From positions 7,874,001 to 7,938,000 of the forward strand of contig NZ_CP159534.1 in the NCBI RefSeq assembly GCF_040529335.1: a stretch of 64,000 nt of DNA, in the 5' to 3' direction. Origin of the DNA: Streptomyces sp. HUAS MG91. Lineage in GTDB: Bacteria > Actinomycetota > Actinomycetes > Streptomycetales > Streptomycetaceae. The notes below the pieces were generated by a model. That model had not been told where the DNA came from. It saw only the letters and a list, made by a program, of their open reading frames with translations, and ran no database searches. Positions 41,522 to 49,603 of this stretch are shown here, one piece after another. Position 1 is the first letter of the stretch. The number at the start of each line of letters is the position of its first letter. The translations under genes were made by a program, and so were the position numbers.

Positions 41522-41573
41522 AGGGGGCCCACTACAGCGCCCCGCTCTCACCGAGCCTATGTACTTGGACGCT

Positions 41574-41777
41574 TCACAGCGTCGCGAACGCCAGCAGGTG
41601 GCTGGCCAGGTCATGCTCAGTGTCCGGGAGCCCGGCAGCGATTGCCTGGGCCCGCTGGCGGCCCATGGTGTTGGGCTTCAACTCCGCCGCTGCAGCGAAC
41701 TGGTGCGCGACGTAGGCCCCGCGGTCTACGTCGCCGCCGCGCAGAAGGGCGGACGCTAGGTATCCCAAAACGACCAC
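41574..41777 (-). pseudogene. C-terminal fragment of a regulator-like helical-repeat protein
   Basis: A 67-codon frame (VVLGYLASALLRGGDVDRGAYVAHQFAAAAELKPNTMGRQRAQAIAAGLPDTEHDLASHLLAFATL) that looks like the last repeats of the TPR-type regulators common in streptomycetes. It begins directly after an in-frame TAA, so it is a cut-off piece rather than a whole gene. The similarity is by eye only and the call is tentative; it shares its upstream end with the promoter of the divergent valS-like gene. Confidence 0.35.
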
Positions 41778-41778
41778 T

Positions 41779-41784
41779 TAGAAT
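41779..41784 (+). promoter_or_regulatory. -10 hexamer for a leaderless valyl-tRNA synthetase transcript
   Basis: TAGAAT lies 6 bases before the GTG at 41791, with no ribosome-binding sequence in between. Confidence 0.5.
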
Positions 41785-41790
41785 ACGGTC

Positions 41791-44421
41791 GTGACCGACA
41801 ACACTCAGCGCCTGGATCGCAGGCCAAACAGCGCCTCTGAATTGCCGACCCAGTACTCGCCGGCAGAAGTAGAGGGAGCGCTGTACGAGCGCTGGGTAGA
41901 GCGCGGATACTTCGAGGCCGATGCAAAGAGTGACAAACCTGCCTACACGATCGTCATCCCCCCGCCGAACGTCACGGGATCACTCCACTTGGGCCACGCG
42001 TTCGAGCACACGTTGATCGACGCACTCACCCGCCGCAAGCGCATGCAGGGCTTTGAGACCCTGTGGCAACCGGGGATGGACCATGCCGGCATCGCCACCC
42101 AGAACGTCGTCGAGCGTGAGCTCGCCAAGGAAGGAAAGTCCCGTCACGACCTTGGTCGCGAGGCGTTCGTCGAACGCGTGTGGGAGTGGAAGGCCGAATC
42201 CGGTGGGCAAATCGCCAGCCAGATGCGGCGCCTCGGCGAAGGCCTGGCGTGGAGCCGAGACCGCTTCACCATGGACGAGGGCCTGTCCCGTGCTGTGCAG
42301 ACCGTCTTCAAGAAGATGTTTGATGACGGACTGATCTACCGCGCTGAGCGCATCATCAACTGGTGCCCACGCTGCCTCACAGCGATCTCGGACATCGAGG
42401 TCGACTACCAAGACGACGACGGCGAACTTGTCTCCATGAAGTACGGGGACGGCGCAGACAGCATCATCGTCGCCACTACACGTGCGGAGACGATGCTCGG
42501 TGACACCGCCGTCGCTGTTCATCCCGACGACGAGCGGTACGCGCACCTGATCGGAAAGCGAATCAAGCTCCCGCTGACCGACCGGTCGATTCCTGTCGTC
42601 GCCGATACGCACGTCGACCCGGAGTTCGGCACTGGCGCTGTCAAGGTGACCCCCGCCCACGACCCGAACGACTTCGCTATCGGACAGCGCCATAACCTCC
42701 AGTCCATCGAGGTCCTCGACGAACGCGGCATCATCACCGTCCACGGCCCTTTCCAAGGTCTCGACCGCTTCGAGGCGCGCTCTTCCATCGTCGCCGCCTT
42801 GCGAGCCGAGAATCGGATCGTTGCGGAGAAGCGCCCCTACGCCCACTCAGTCGGACACTGCTCGCGTTGCAAGACAACGCTCGAACCGCGTCTGTCCCTG
42901 CAGTGGTGGGTGAAGGTCGAGACTCTCGCCAAAGCCGCGGGAGACGCGGTGCGCGACGGCCGGGTTGACATCCACCCGGCTGACATGGCGCAGCGGTACT
43001 TTGACTGGGTCGACAACCTCAACGACTGGTGCATCTCGCGCCAGCTGTGGTGGGGCCATCGCATCCCGGTTTGGCACGGTCCAAACGGCGAGCTGGTTTG
43101 CGTCGGCCCGGACGAGGAGCCGCCGTCTGGTGAGGGCTGGGCACAGGACTCAGACGTCCTCGACACGTGGTTCTCTTCAGGCCTGTGGCCGTTCTCGACG
43201 CTGGGCTGGCCGGAGCAGACCCCGGACCTGGAGAAGTTTTATCCCAACTCCGTTCTGGTCACTGGCTACGACCTGATGTTCTTCTGGGTCGCCCGGATGA
43301 TGATGTTCGGCCTGTATGCGATGGACGGGCAGCCGCCGTTTAGCACCATCGCGTTTCACGGGATGGTGCGCGACGAGTTCGGCAAGAAGATGTCGAAGTC
43401 GTTCGGGAATACGGTCAACCCCCTCGACTGGATGGATAAGTACGGCTCCGACGCCTTGCGCTTCACGCTCGCCAGGGGAGCCAACCCGGGCGTCGACGTT
43501 CCGATCGGCGAAGACTGGGTCCAGGCCTCCCGCAACTTCGCCAACAAGATCTGGAACGCAACCCGCTTCGCGGTCATGAACGGCGCCACGGTCGACGGTG
43601 AACTCCCACCCACCGAAAAACTGTCGACGACCGACCGATGGATCCTCTCGCGACTGAACAAGGTTGTGGCCGAGGCTGACGCATACTACGACGACTACCA
43701 GTTCGCCAAGCTCGCGGACACTCTGTATCACTTTGCTTGGGACGAAGTGTTCGACTGGTACGTCGAGCTGTCAAAAACCACGTTCTTCGACGGTGGTGAG
43801 CAAGCTGACGTCTCGGCCCGGGTCCTGGGTAAAGTGCTAGACGTCACCCTTCGACTGCTCCATCCCATCGTCCCGTTCGTCACCGAAACCCTGTGGACCA
43901 CACTGACGGGCGGAGAGACAATCGTCACCGCCAACTGGCCGAGGCATGCGGGAGTCCGTGACGATGCTGCCGAGAAGGAAATCGCGCTGGTCCAGCAGAT
44001 TGTCACCGAAGTCCGCCGTTTCCGCTCGGACCAGGGACTACAGCCGGGACAAAAAGTCCCGGCACGCCTAGAGTTTCACGACACTGGCCTCGCTTCGCAC
44101 GAGCCAGCCGTCCGCCAACTGCTCCGTCTCCAGCCGGAGGGCACAAGCTTTACCGCCATCGCTTCCCTGCCAGTCGCCGGCATCACTGTCTCGCTCGACC
44201 TATCGGGTGCTATCGACGTGGCAGCCGAACGCAAGCGCCTCGGAAAGGACTTGAGCACGGCCGAGAAGGAGAAGGCGCAGGCGGAGGGCAAGCTTGGCAA
44301 CGAGGCGTTTCTTGCGAAAGCTCCTGACAACGTGGTCGAAAAGATCCGTACCCGTCTGGCTAAAGCCGAAGAGGACATCGTCCGCATCCAGACGCAACTC
44401 GACAAGCTGCCGGTGCAGTAA
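41791..44421 (+). CDS. valS: Valyl-tRNA synthetase, full length
   Basis: 876 residues, the length expected for bacterial ValRS. It charges tRNA-Val with valine. Visible: HIGH-type motif HLGH at 66-69 ([13 protein letters not shown]), [12 protein letters not shown], the editing domain ([39 protein letters not shown]), KMSKS motif near 532 ([11 protein letters not shown]), and the C-terminal coiled-coil arm. Start GTG at 41791 with an apparent leaderless promoter. Its third positions look less GC-rich than neighbouring genes. Streptomycete core genomes carry a housekeeping valS in a conserved context unlike this one, so this may be a second copy, perhaps a resistance form; the window alone cannot prove that. 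Confidence 0.95.
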   Translation: MTDNTQRLDRRPNSASELPTQYSPAEVEGALYERWVERGYFEADAKSDKPAYTIVIPPPNVTGSLHLGHAFEHTLIDALTRRKRMQGFETLWQPGMDHAGIATQNVVERELAKEGKSRHDLGREAFVERVWEWKAESGGQIASQMRRLGEGLAWSRDRFTMDEGLSRAVQTVFKKMFDDGLIYRAERIINWCPRCLTAISDIEVDYQDDDGELVSMKYGDGADSIIVATTRAETMLGDTAVAVHPDDERYAHLIGKRIKLPLTDRSIPVVADTHVDPEFGTGAVKVTPAHDPNDFAIGQRHNLQSIEVLDERGIITVHGPFQGLDRFEARSSIVAALRAENRIVAEKRPYAHSVGHCSRCKTTLEPRLSLQWWVKVETLAKAAGDAVRDGRVDIHPADMAQRYFDWVDNLNDWCISRQLWWGHRIPVWHGPNGELVCVGPDEEPPSGEGWAQDSDVLDTWFSSGLWPFSTLGWPEQTPDLEKFYPNSVLVTGYDLMFFWVARMMMFGLYAMDGQPPFSTIAFHGMVRDEFGKKMSKSFGNTVNPLDWMDKYGSDALRFTLARGANPGVDVPIGEDWVQASRNFANKIWNATRFAVMNGATVDGELPPTEKLSTTDRWILSRLNKVVAEADAYYDDYQFAKLADTLYHFAWDEVFDWYVELSKTTFFDGGEQADVSARVLGKVLDVTLRLLHPIVPFVTETLWTTLTGGETIVTANWPRHAGVRDDAAEKEIALVQQIVTEVRRFRSDQGLQPGQKVPARLEFHDTGLASHEPAVRQLLRLQPEGTSFTAIASLPVAGITVSLDLSGAIDVAAERKRLGKDLSTAEKEKAQAEGKLGNEAFLAKAPDNVVEKIRTRLAKAEEDIVRIQTQLDKLPVQ

Positions 44422-44470
44422 GCACTCCTAACGAAGTGATCTTCGAGGTGGTTGGATCACTCCGGGACTG

Positions 44471-44795
44471 ATGATCCGGGGGTGCGGGGTGGCTCGGCCG
44501 AAGCCGTGGGAAGTCGATGACGAGTTGTGGGCAGTAATCGAGCCACTTCTGCCCAGCCGACCGCGCCTACAAAGGCGGCGGCTCGTGGGTGACCACCGCA
44601 GTCCGGCGCCCACCAGGCGGATAGCTCTCGCCGACACAGCTCACCGTCAACCGCGCACTCGCTCAGGCCAGGGCGCCAGTCGAGCGCGGTGTGGTCCGGC
44701 TGAAGTCCTGGCGGATCTTCCGCAGATCCCGATGCAGCCCGAATCGAATGACGTCAATGGCCAAGGCCGTCCTCACGCTCGAGCGGCAACGCTGA
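44471..44795 (+). mobile_element. IS5-family transposase remnant (internal deletion)
   Basis: The first part reads VARPKPWEVDDELWAVIEPLLPSRPR, the N-terminus of IS5-type DDE transposases. After a break, another frame reads ALAQARAPVERGVVRLKSWRIFRRSRCSPNRMTSMAKAVLTLERQR and stops at 44793-44795, which is the C-terminal end of the same family. The catalytic middle is gone. Decayed element, not active. Confidence 0.8.
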
Positions 44796-44804
44796 AAACG
44801 CTCG

Positions 44805-45034
44805 ATGACCGGCCGCTGGCGGGTCATCTCCGACCACCATGTGGAGTACGGCATACAGCGGCTGTGCAAATTTTCGGTGTCTCCCGCTCCGACTTTTACC
44901 GCTGGCGTGCGGCCGAGCCTGCCCGGCTTGCTTGGTGCAACAACCGGCGCCGCCATTCCGTGCTCGGTCACGTCAGCCCGTTGGACTTCGAACGGCAAGG
45001 ATGCGGATCTAATAGCCTGAACCTGACTGTATAG
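44805..45034 (+). mobile_element. IS3-family transposase (orfB) remnant
   Basis: One frame gives VEYGIQRLCK, then the next gives FGVSRSDFYRWRAAEPARL and WCNNRRRHSVLGHVSPLDFER: the start of orfB joined directly to its end, with a frameshift and deletion of the DDE core. It directly abuts the IS5 remnant, marking this point as an insertion hot spot between the synthetase gene and the lanthipeptide cluster. Confidence 0.8.
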
Positions 45035-45125
45035 GAACGGATGTCTACGTAGCGGGCAAATCCCAGGGAAGGCGTTACACTCTGCCCCTCACCAAGATCA
45101 TTCTTGCTCGATTGTGCGAGTCCGA

Positions 45126-46223
45126 TTACCGGCCTCCTTCGGTCTGTCTGATCACGTACTCACTCGTCACCAGCGCCCCTGAAAGGCGGTCTAAGAGAGG
45201 GGCGGGAGTTTCTCCTGCTTCGAGCGCGCACGCATCCACGACGCCGCGACATTCCTGTTGCTGCTCGGCAGTGGCGTGTTCACGGAAGCCAGGATGTGCG
45301 AGGGCTTCGCGTGCGGCATACCCGTCCCCTGGCTCGCTCGCGCATAGGTATAGGTGCTCGGTGATCTGGCGTGCGGCGTGGCGGTTGTCGTGCACAAGGT
45401 CCAGAGCGGTCAGAGCGAGCCTTGTGCGGAAGACGGTTGTGCCGGGCCCGGATGCGAGGGTGACGCAGTTCTCGGCAAGGTCGAATTGGACCTGGCAGGT
45501 GAGGTCACCGACTTCCCGCCGGTGTAGTGCGGATAGGCAGGCGGTGACGGTTCGTTCCCACGCCTCTCCTGATTCGGTCGCGGACAGGAGATGTTCCGCG
45601 CGTGTGCTGTCGCCTTCGACGAGGGCAGTAAGGACGGCGACTTGGCGGCCGTCGAGCATGCGGTTGCCGATGCCGTGATGTGTGGCGAGGTGGGCGAGGG
45701 CTTCGTTCCAGCGGCCTTGGGTGGTGAGGGTGCGGGTGCCGTCGGCGAGTAGGACGCGCCACAGCCAGGCGTGGACCTCGTTGCGGTCGGCCGGGGTGGC
45801 GGTGAGGTGCGCGGGGATCATCACGTCGTCGAACTGGGTGGACGTGGTGGTGCGGACGGCGTCGTACAGGGCAGTCAGCCGGTGGCGTCCTTCGTCGGCG
45901 TGGCCAGACCGAATACGGAGCCGGGCGAGGTTGACGACGGGCTCCAGGGCGCGGATGGCGCTGGTCGCTGGCAGAGGACAGGCGAGCAGGTAGGCGGCCG
46001 CGTGCTGGTGGCACATCGCTGCGGCGATCTCGGGCAGGCCGAGGTCGGAGGCGAGGAGCGCGGCCTGGTTGAAGACGGCGGAGGCGCGGCCCGAGTTGGC
46101 CTCCTTCGCGGCGCTGTCGGCCAGCTCGGTGAGGGCGGTAACGCGTTCGGGCAGGGGCCGGCAGGCGGGCCGGTGCCGGGCGATGAGCGGGAAGCGGCGG
46201 GCTATCGGCCCCGTCGGGTCCAT
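45126..46223 (-). CDS. Helical-repeat protein at the end of the lanthipeptide gene group, function unknown
   Basis: 365 residues from the ATG at 46223. The sequence is almost entirely alpha-helical and Ala/Leu/Arg-rich, with repeat-like stretches (SGRASAVFNQAALLASDLGLPEIAAAMCHQHAAAYLLAC; NLARLRIRSGHADEGRHRLTALYDAV), similar in style to TPR proteins. No catalytic motif, signal peptide or membrane segment is visible. It lies 78 bases downstream of the FxLD methyltransferase gene on the same strand, so it is probably co-transcribed. Possible roles are a scaffold or regulator of peptide maturation; this is inference. Confidence 0.7.
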   Translation of the reverse strand: MDPTGPIARRFPLIARHRPACRPLPERVTALTELADSAAKEANSGRASAVFNQAALLASDLGLPEIAAAMCHQHAAAYLLACPLPATSAIRALEPVVNLARLRIRSGHADEGRHRLTALYDAVRTTTSTQFDDVMIPAHLTATPADRNEVHAWLWRVLLADGTRTLTTQGRWNEALAHLATHHGIGNRMLDGRQVAVLTALVEGDSTRAEHLLSATESGEAWERTVTACLSALHRREVGDLTCQVQFDLAENCVTLASGPGTTVFRTRLALTALDLVHDNRHAARQITEHLYLCASEPGDGYAAREALAHPGFREHATAEQQQECRGVVDACALEAGETPAPLLDRLSGALVTSEYVIRQTEGGR

Positions 46224-46301
46224 CAGGGTTCCTCCGTCGGTCGCAGACGTCAGGGACAGGCGCCCGCCCAGCCCGTGGCGCGATGAGCGGGCGCCGAACG
46301 A

Positions 46302-48377
46302 CTACTGCCAGTTGACGATGATCCGGTTGAGCGGTGTGGCGAGGGTGAAGCGGCCCGGGTGCTGCGGAGGCGTCGGGGCGTCGTGTGCCTGGATCTCGAA
46401 GGTTGCTTCGTGGCCGCGGTACTCGCGGTTCCAGGTGCGGATCAGGTCGGCGAGGGTGGTGGTCAGCTTGTCGCTGCCGGGGCCGTGGCCGATGACGCCG
46501 AACTCCCACAGCTTGCCGCCGTCTTCCGTCGTGCGCTCCAGCAAGCGGCGGGCGAGATAGGTGACGGCGCCGCCGTCGACGGCGGCCGTGGAGGACGGGT
46601 AGGGGTCCTCGGTCAGCAGTGTGCCCTTGGCGGCGGGCGGGAACAGCATGCGGATCAGGCCGGACGGCAAGGAGCAGGTGAGGTACAGCTCCATCCACTC
46701 GGGCGACTCCATGGCCCGCACCGTCATCCCGGTCCACTCCTCGACGCGCGGCTGCGCCAGGACATCCGCGAGCGCGTCGACGTCGACGGACACTCCGGAG
46801 GGAGCCTGCAGGCGAACGGTGCCGTCCGCGGTGAGCGGGATGACCCGGCGGTCGTCGTCGGCGATGCCGCGCCGCAGCGGCATGAAGGTGTTCATCGCCG
46901 AGTCCAGAGACTGCCATCGGCCATCACGCTGCTCGTAGGCGATGGACCGCGAGACGCTGCCCTTGAGGCGCTGGGGGGTGACGAGCCGACCGCCGGGGGC
47001 GAGCTGGTCGAGCCAGGCGTGCGGGATGCCGTGGGCGCCGACGGTGGCGATGATCCGGTCGTACGGAGCGCCTTCGGCGTGGCCGAGCGCCCCGTCGCGA
47101 GTGATCGTCTCCACGTTGGTGATCCCGGCGGCCGCAAGGTGGGCGCGGGCGCCTTCGACGAGATCGTCATCGACGTCGATGGTGGTGACGCGCCCCTCGG
47201 GGCCGACGAGGTGGGCGAGCAGGGCTGCGTTGTAGCCGGTTCCGGCGCCGAGTTCGAGGACTCGCTGCCCCGGCTGGACCTGAAGTTGGTCGAGCATACG
47301 GGCCACGACGCTGGGCTGCGACGCGCAGGAGATCGACGTGCCCTCGCTGTCGTACTTGATGTGCACCGTCGCGTTCTTGTAGGCGTCCTCGACCGACGCG
47401 TCAGGAACGAACAGGTGCCGGGGCACGGAGCGCAGAGCGTCTTCGGTCGCAGGGCTGAGTCCGTTTCCGGCGGCCTGGAGCTGGTCGACGAGCGCGTTGC
47501 GGAGCTGCTCGGCGTCGGCCGCGGAGGGGGTGATCGTGCCGGTGTTCACTGGGCCGACGCTATCGGCGTTCGGGTGTGTTCCGGCTGCTGACGCGGTGTT
47601 GTCACTCGATCCCATGACTGCCTCTCGTGCGATGAACGAAATAGCGTGCTGGTCGTCGCGGGACAGACCGGCACGGTTGGCGTGGAAGAGAAAGTGGTGC
47701 GCGATCACAGCCCGCAGACCGCGCGTCAGGCCCCCGGATGCGGCCAGCTCCCCGAGGCGCCGCCCTGCGTCCTCGAACGCGGTGGTCCAGCCGTCGCGGT
47801 TGGCGAGCGGGCCGTCGGGGCGTGCCAAGGAATGGGCGTCGACGGTCATCAACCGCAGCATGGCCGGGCGTTGCTGCTCCAGGGCGCGCGCTGGCAGAGC
47901 CGCAGTGGCTCGTTGCCGCAGATCGGCGACCTTCGCCCACACGTCGCCTTGCTCGAACCAGTCCAATCGGGCGCCACGCATCATCGCGCTGAGCAGGAGA
48001 ACCGCGGTCTCCCGGCGGCCCAGTCTGCCGCGGCCGGGCGGGTAGGCGAGGAGGTGATAGCTGTCCGCGTGAAAGAGGCCGTGGGCGGCATTCATCACCG
48101 CCGGGCCGCCAAAGGCCCAGGACTCCGGCTCGTAGCAGACCGGCGTCCACTCCTGCACGATGCGGTCGCCGACTAAGGCGGTGAGCGTGCGCTCGATCAG
48201 CGGTACGGGGCCGTCGGCGCGGTACCGCAGCGGCCAGGGCTGCTTGTTCATGAACCACCAGTCGGCGAGGTCGCCGGCCTCCTGGGCGGCACGCAGCGCG
48301 GGACCGATGCGCTCGCTGATGGCGTCGTGCCCCGCCGCACGGCTGGTGAAGGTGATGTTGTTCTGCTGCCATTCCAT
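46302..48377 (-). CDS. FxLD-system methyltransferase: thiopeptide-type domain fused to an isoaspartate-type O-methyltransferase
   Basis: 691 residues from the ATG at 48377; the frame to 48887 overlaps the LanC gene and is not family-like. Residues about 1-270 match the thiopeptide-type bacteriocin biosynthesis domain (WQQNNITF, WWFMNKQPWPLRYR, YEPESWAFGGPAVMNAAHGLFHADS). From about 300 it resembles protein-L-isoaspartate methyltransferases, with SAM motif VLELGAGTGYNAALLAHLV near 371 and ISCASQPSVVARMLDQL before it. Enzymes of this kind in lanthipeptide clusters are known to methylate an Asp and lead through succinimide to isoaspartate. The precursor here has Asp-Asp-Gly in its core, a fitting site. 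It lies 20 bases after the LanC gene. Confidence 0.88.
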   Translation of the reverse strand: MEWQQNNITFTSRAAGHDAISERIGPALRAAQEAGDLADWWFMNKQPWPLRYRADGPVPLIERTLTALVGDRIVQEWTPVCYEPESWAFGGPAVMNAAHGLFHADSYHLLAYPPGRGRLGRRETAVLLLSAMMRGARLDWFEQGDVWAKVADLRQRATAALPARALEQQRPAMLRLMTVDAHSLARPDGPLANRDGWTTAFEDAGRRLGELAASGGLTRGLRAVIAHHFLFHANRAGLSRDDQHAISFIAREAVMGSSDNTASAAGTHPNADSVGPVNTGTITPSAADAEQLRNALVDQLQAAGNGLSPATEDALRSVPRHLFVPDASVEDAYKNATVHIKYDSEGTSISCASQPSVVARMLDQLQVQPGQRVLELGAGTGYNAALLAHLVGPEGRVTTIDVDDDLVEGARAHLAAAGITNVETITRDGALGHAEGAPYDRIIATVGAHGIPHAWLDQLAPGGRLVTPQRLKGSVSRSIAYEQRDGRWQSLDSAMNTFMPLRRGIADDDRRVIPLTADGTVRLQAPSGVSVDVDALADVLAQPRVEEWTGMTVRAMESPEWMELYLTCSLPSGLIRMLFPPAAKGTLLTEDPYPSSTAAVDGGAVTYLARRLLERTTEDGGKLWEFGVIGHGPGSDKLTTTLADLIRTWNREYRGHEATFEIQAHDAPTPPQHPGRFTLATPLNRIIVNWQ

Positions 48378-48397
48378 GGGGTGACTCCTTCGGCCGG

Positions 48398-49603
48398 TCA
48401 GGAGGTGAGAACGCAGGCGTCCCATGCCGTGTGGGGCTGCTGTAGGCCGGACCAGACGGCAAGGGCGATGCCGGCGGCGCCGTCGAGGAAGCCGGGCTCG
48501 TCGGGCACGGTCACCGTGGCAACCAGATCTGGAATCACGGCCCGGAGTCGTTTCGCGGTCAGCGCTGGTGCGTCTGTGGCGGCGCGGGCGGCGATGTGGG
48601 CGAGTCCCGAGCGGCCGTGGCATAGGCCGGAATCGGTCAGTGGGGCGAGCTGCGCGGGGTCGGTGCAGGCGGCAAGGAGGGCGTGCTCGGCGGCGTCTTG
48701 CCGGGCGCGGTCGCCCAAGGCTAGTGCTGCGAGTTGTTGGGCACGGGCCAGGCCGGCAGTCCCGTAGCACCACGAGGGCCTGCGCATCGCAGAGGGCTGC
48801 GCGCGGCCCGCACGCAGTTCCTCTCGGGTGATCCAGTACGGCCAGAGGGTACCGCCGAGGCTTTCTTGTTCCCAGCGGTCGAGCCAAGCGAGAACAGCAC
48901 GAATCGCCTGGTGATGGTGGTCGGTGGTCAGGCCGCGCTGGGCGGCCAAGGCGAGGAGTGCGAGCGTGCCGCCGATGCCGTGTGCGACCCCGTTGTTGGC
49001 GTGACCGTCAGGGAATCGGTCGTCAGGCTTGCCCGACGGACCGGCTGGCGCCCACCATCCGGGCAGAGCGTCACCGTCGGCATGGAGCGTGTCGGTCAGG
49101 CGGGCACAGTAGTCGAGGACGGCCTGCGTCGCGACGCTGTCCGGCTGGTGGTGGATCAGGTAGGTGCCGTAGCCGGTCAGTCCGCGGATGGCGTCGAATT
49201 CGGCGAGAGCGGGGGGCGTTCCCTCGTCGAGGCGGCACTGTGCTCGGGCGATGCGGGCCAGCACGTCGGCGGTGATCTGCCGGTCGAGCAGGTCGCGGGT
49301 TCGCCGGTAGCTGGGCATGTGCGGGGCGGCTGTGGCGACGGCGTGGGCGAGGGCAGGCGCACCGTAGAAGGGGTGGCTGTCGCGGCCGCTGGTGACGGGA
49401 CCGTGAGTTGCTGCGGTGAGCCAGGCGTGTGCGTGTTGCCACGGACCTTCTTCGGCAACGGCCAGCTCGATGTGCAGCAGCGCGATGCCTGGAGGCCCGT
49501 ACGCCAGGTGCTGACGGTGCTGGGTGATGGTGAGGCGGGGCACGGTGGCGGGGTCGGCCAGCCGTTCGGCGACGGTGAGGACAAGGCCGGGTGGGCGGGT
49601 CAT
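48398..49603 (-). CDS. lanC: LanC-type lanthionine cyclase
   Basis: 401 residues from the ATG at 49603, which overlaps the LanB stop by 4 bases. LanC proteins are zinc enzymes that add Cys thiols to dehydrated Ser/Thr to form (methyl)lanthionine rings. The zinc ligands are visible: Cys near 278 in RPSWCYGTAG and Cys-His near 326 in SGLCHGRSG; the helical toroid repeats (GVAHGIGGTLALLALAA, FLDGAAGIALAVW) are typical. Coupled translation with LanB and position before the methyltransferase gene fix its role in maturing the precursor at 52737-52910. Confidence 0.93.
   Translation of the reverse strand: MTRPPGLVLTVAERLADPATVPRLTITQHRQHLAYGPPGIALLHIELAVAEEGPWQHAHAWLTAATHGPVTSGRDSHPFYGAPALAHAVATAAPHMPSYRRTRDLLDRQITADVLARIARAQCRLDEGTPPALAEFDAIRGLTGYGTYLIHHQPDSVATQAVLDYCARLTDTLHADGDALPGWWAPAGPSGKPDDRFPDGHANNGVAHGIGGTLALLALAAQRGLTTDHHHQAIRAVLAWLDRWEQESLGGTLWPYWITREELRAGRAQPSAMRRPSWCYGTAGLARAQQLAALALGDRARQDAAEHALLAACTDPAQLAPLTDSGLCHGRSGLAHIAARAATDAPALTAKRLRAVIPDLVATVTVPDEPGFLDGAAGIALAVWSGLQQPHTAWDACVLTS

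Noticed and set aside
44429..44460. Inverted repeat AGTGATC...GATCACT after valS
   Set aside because: Arms are only 7 bases with a 14-base spacer; it could be an IS end or chance and is too weak to call.
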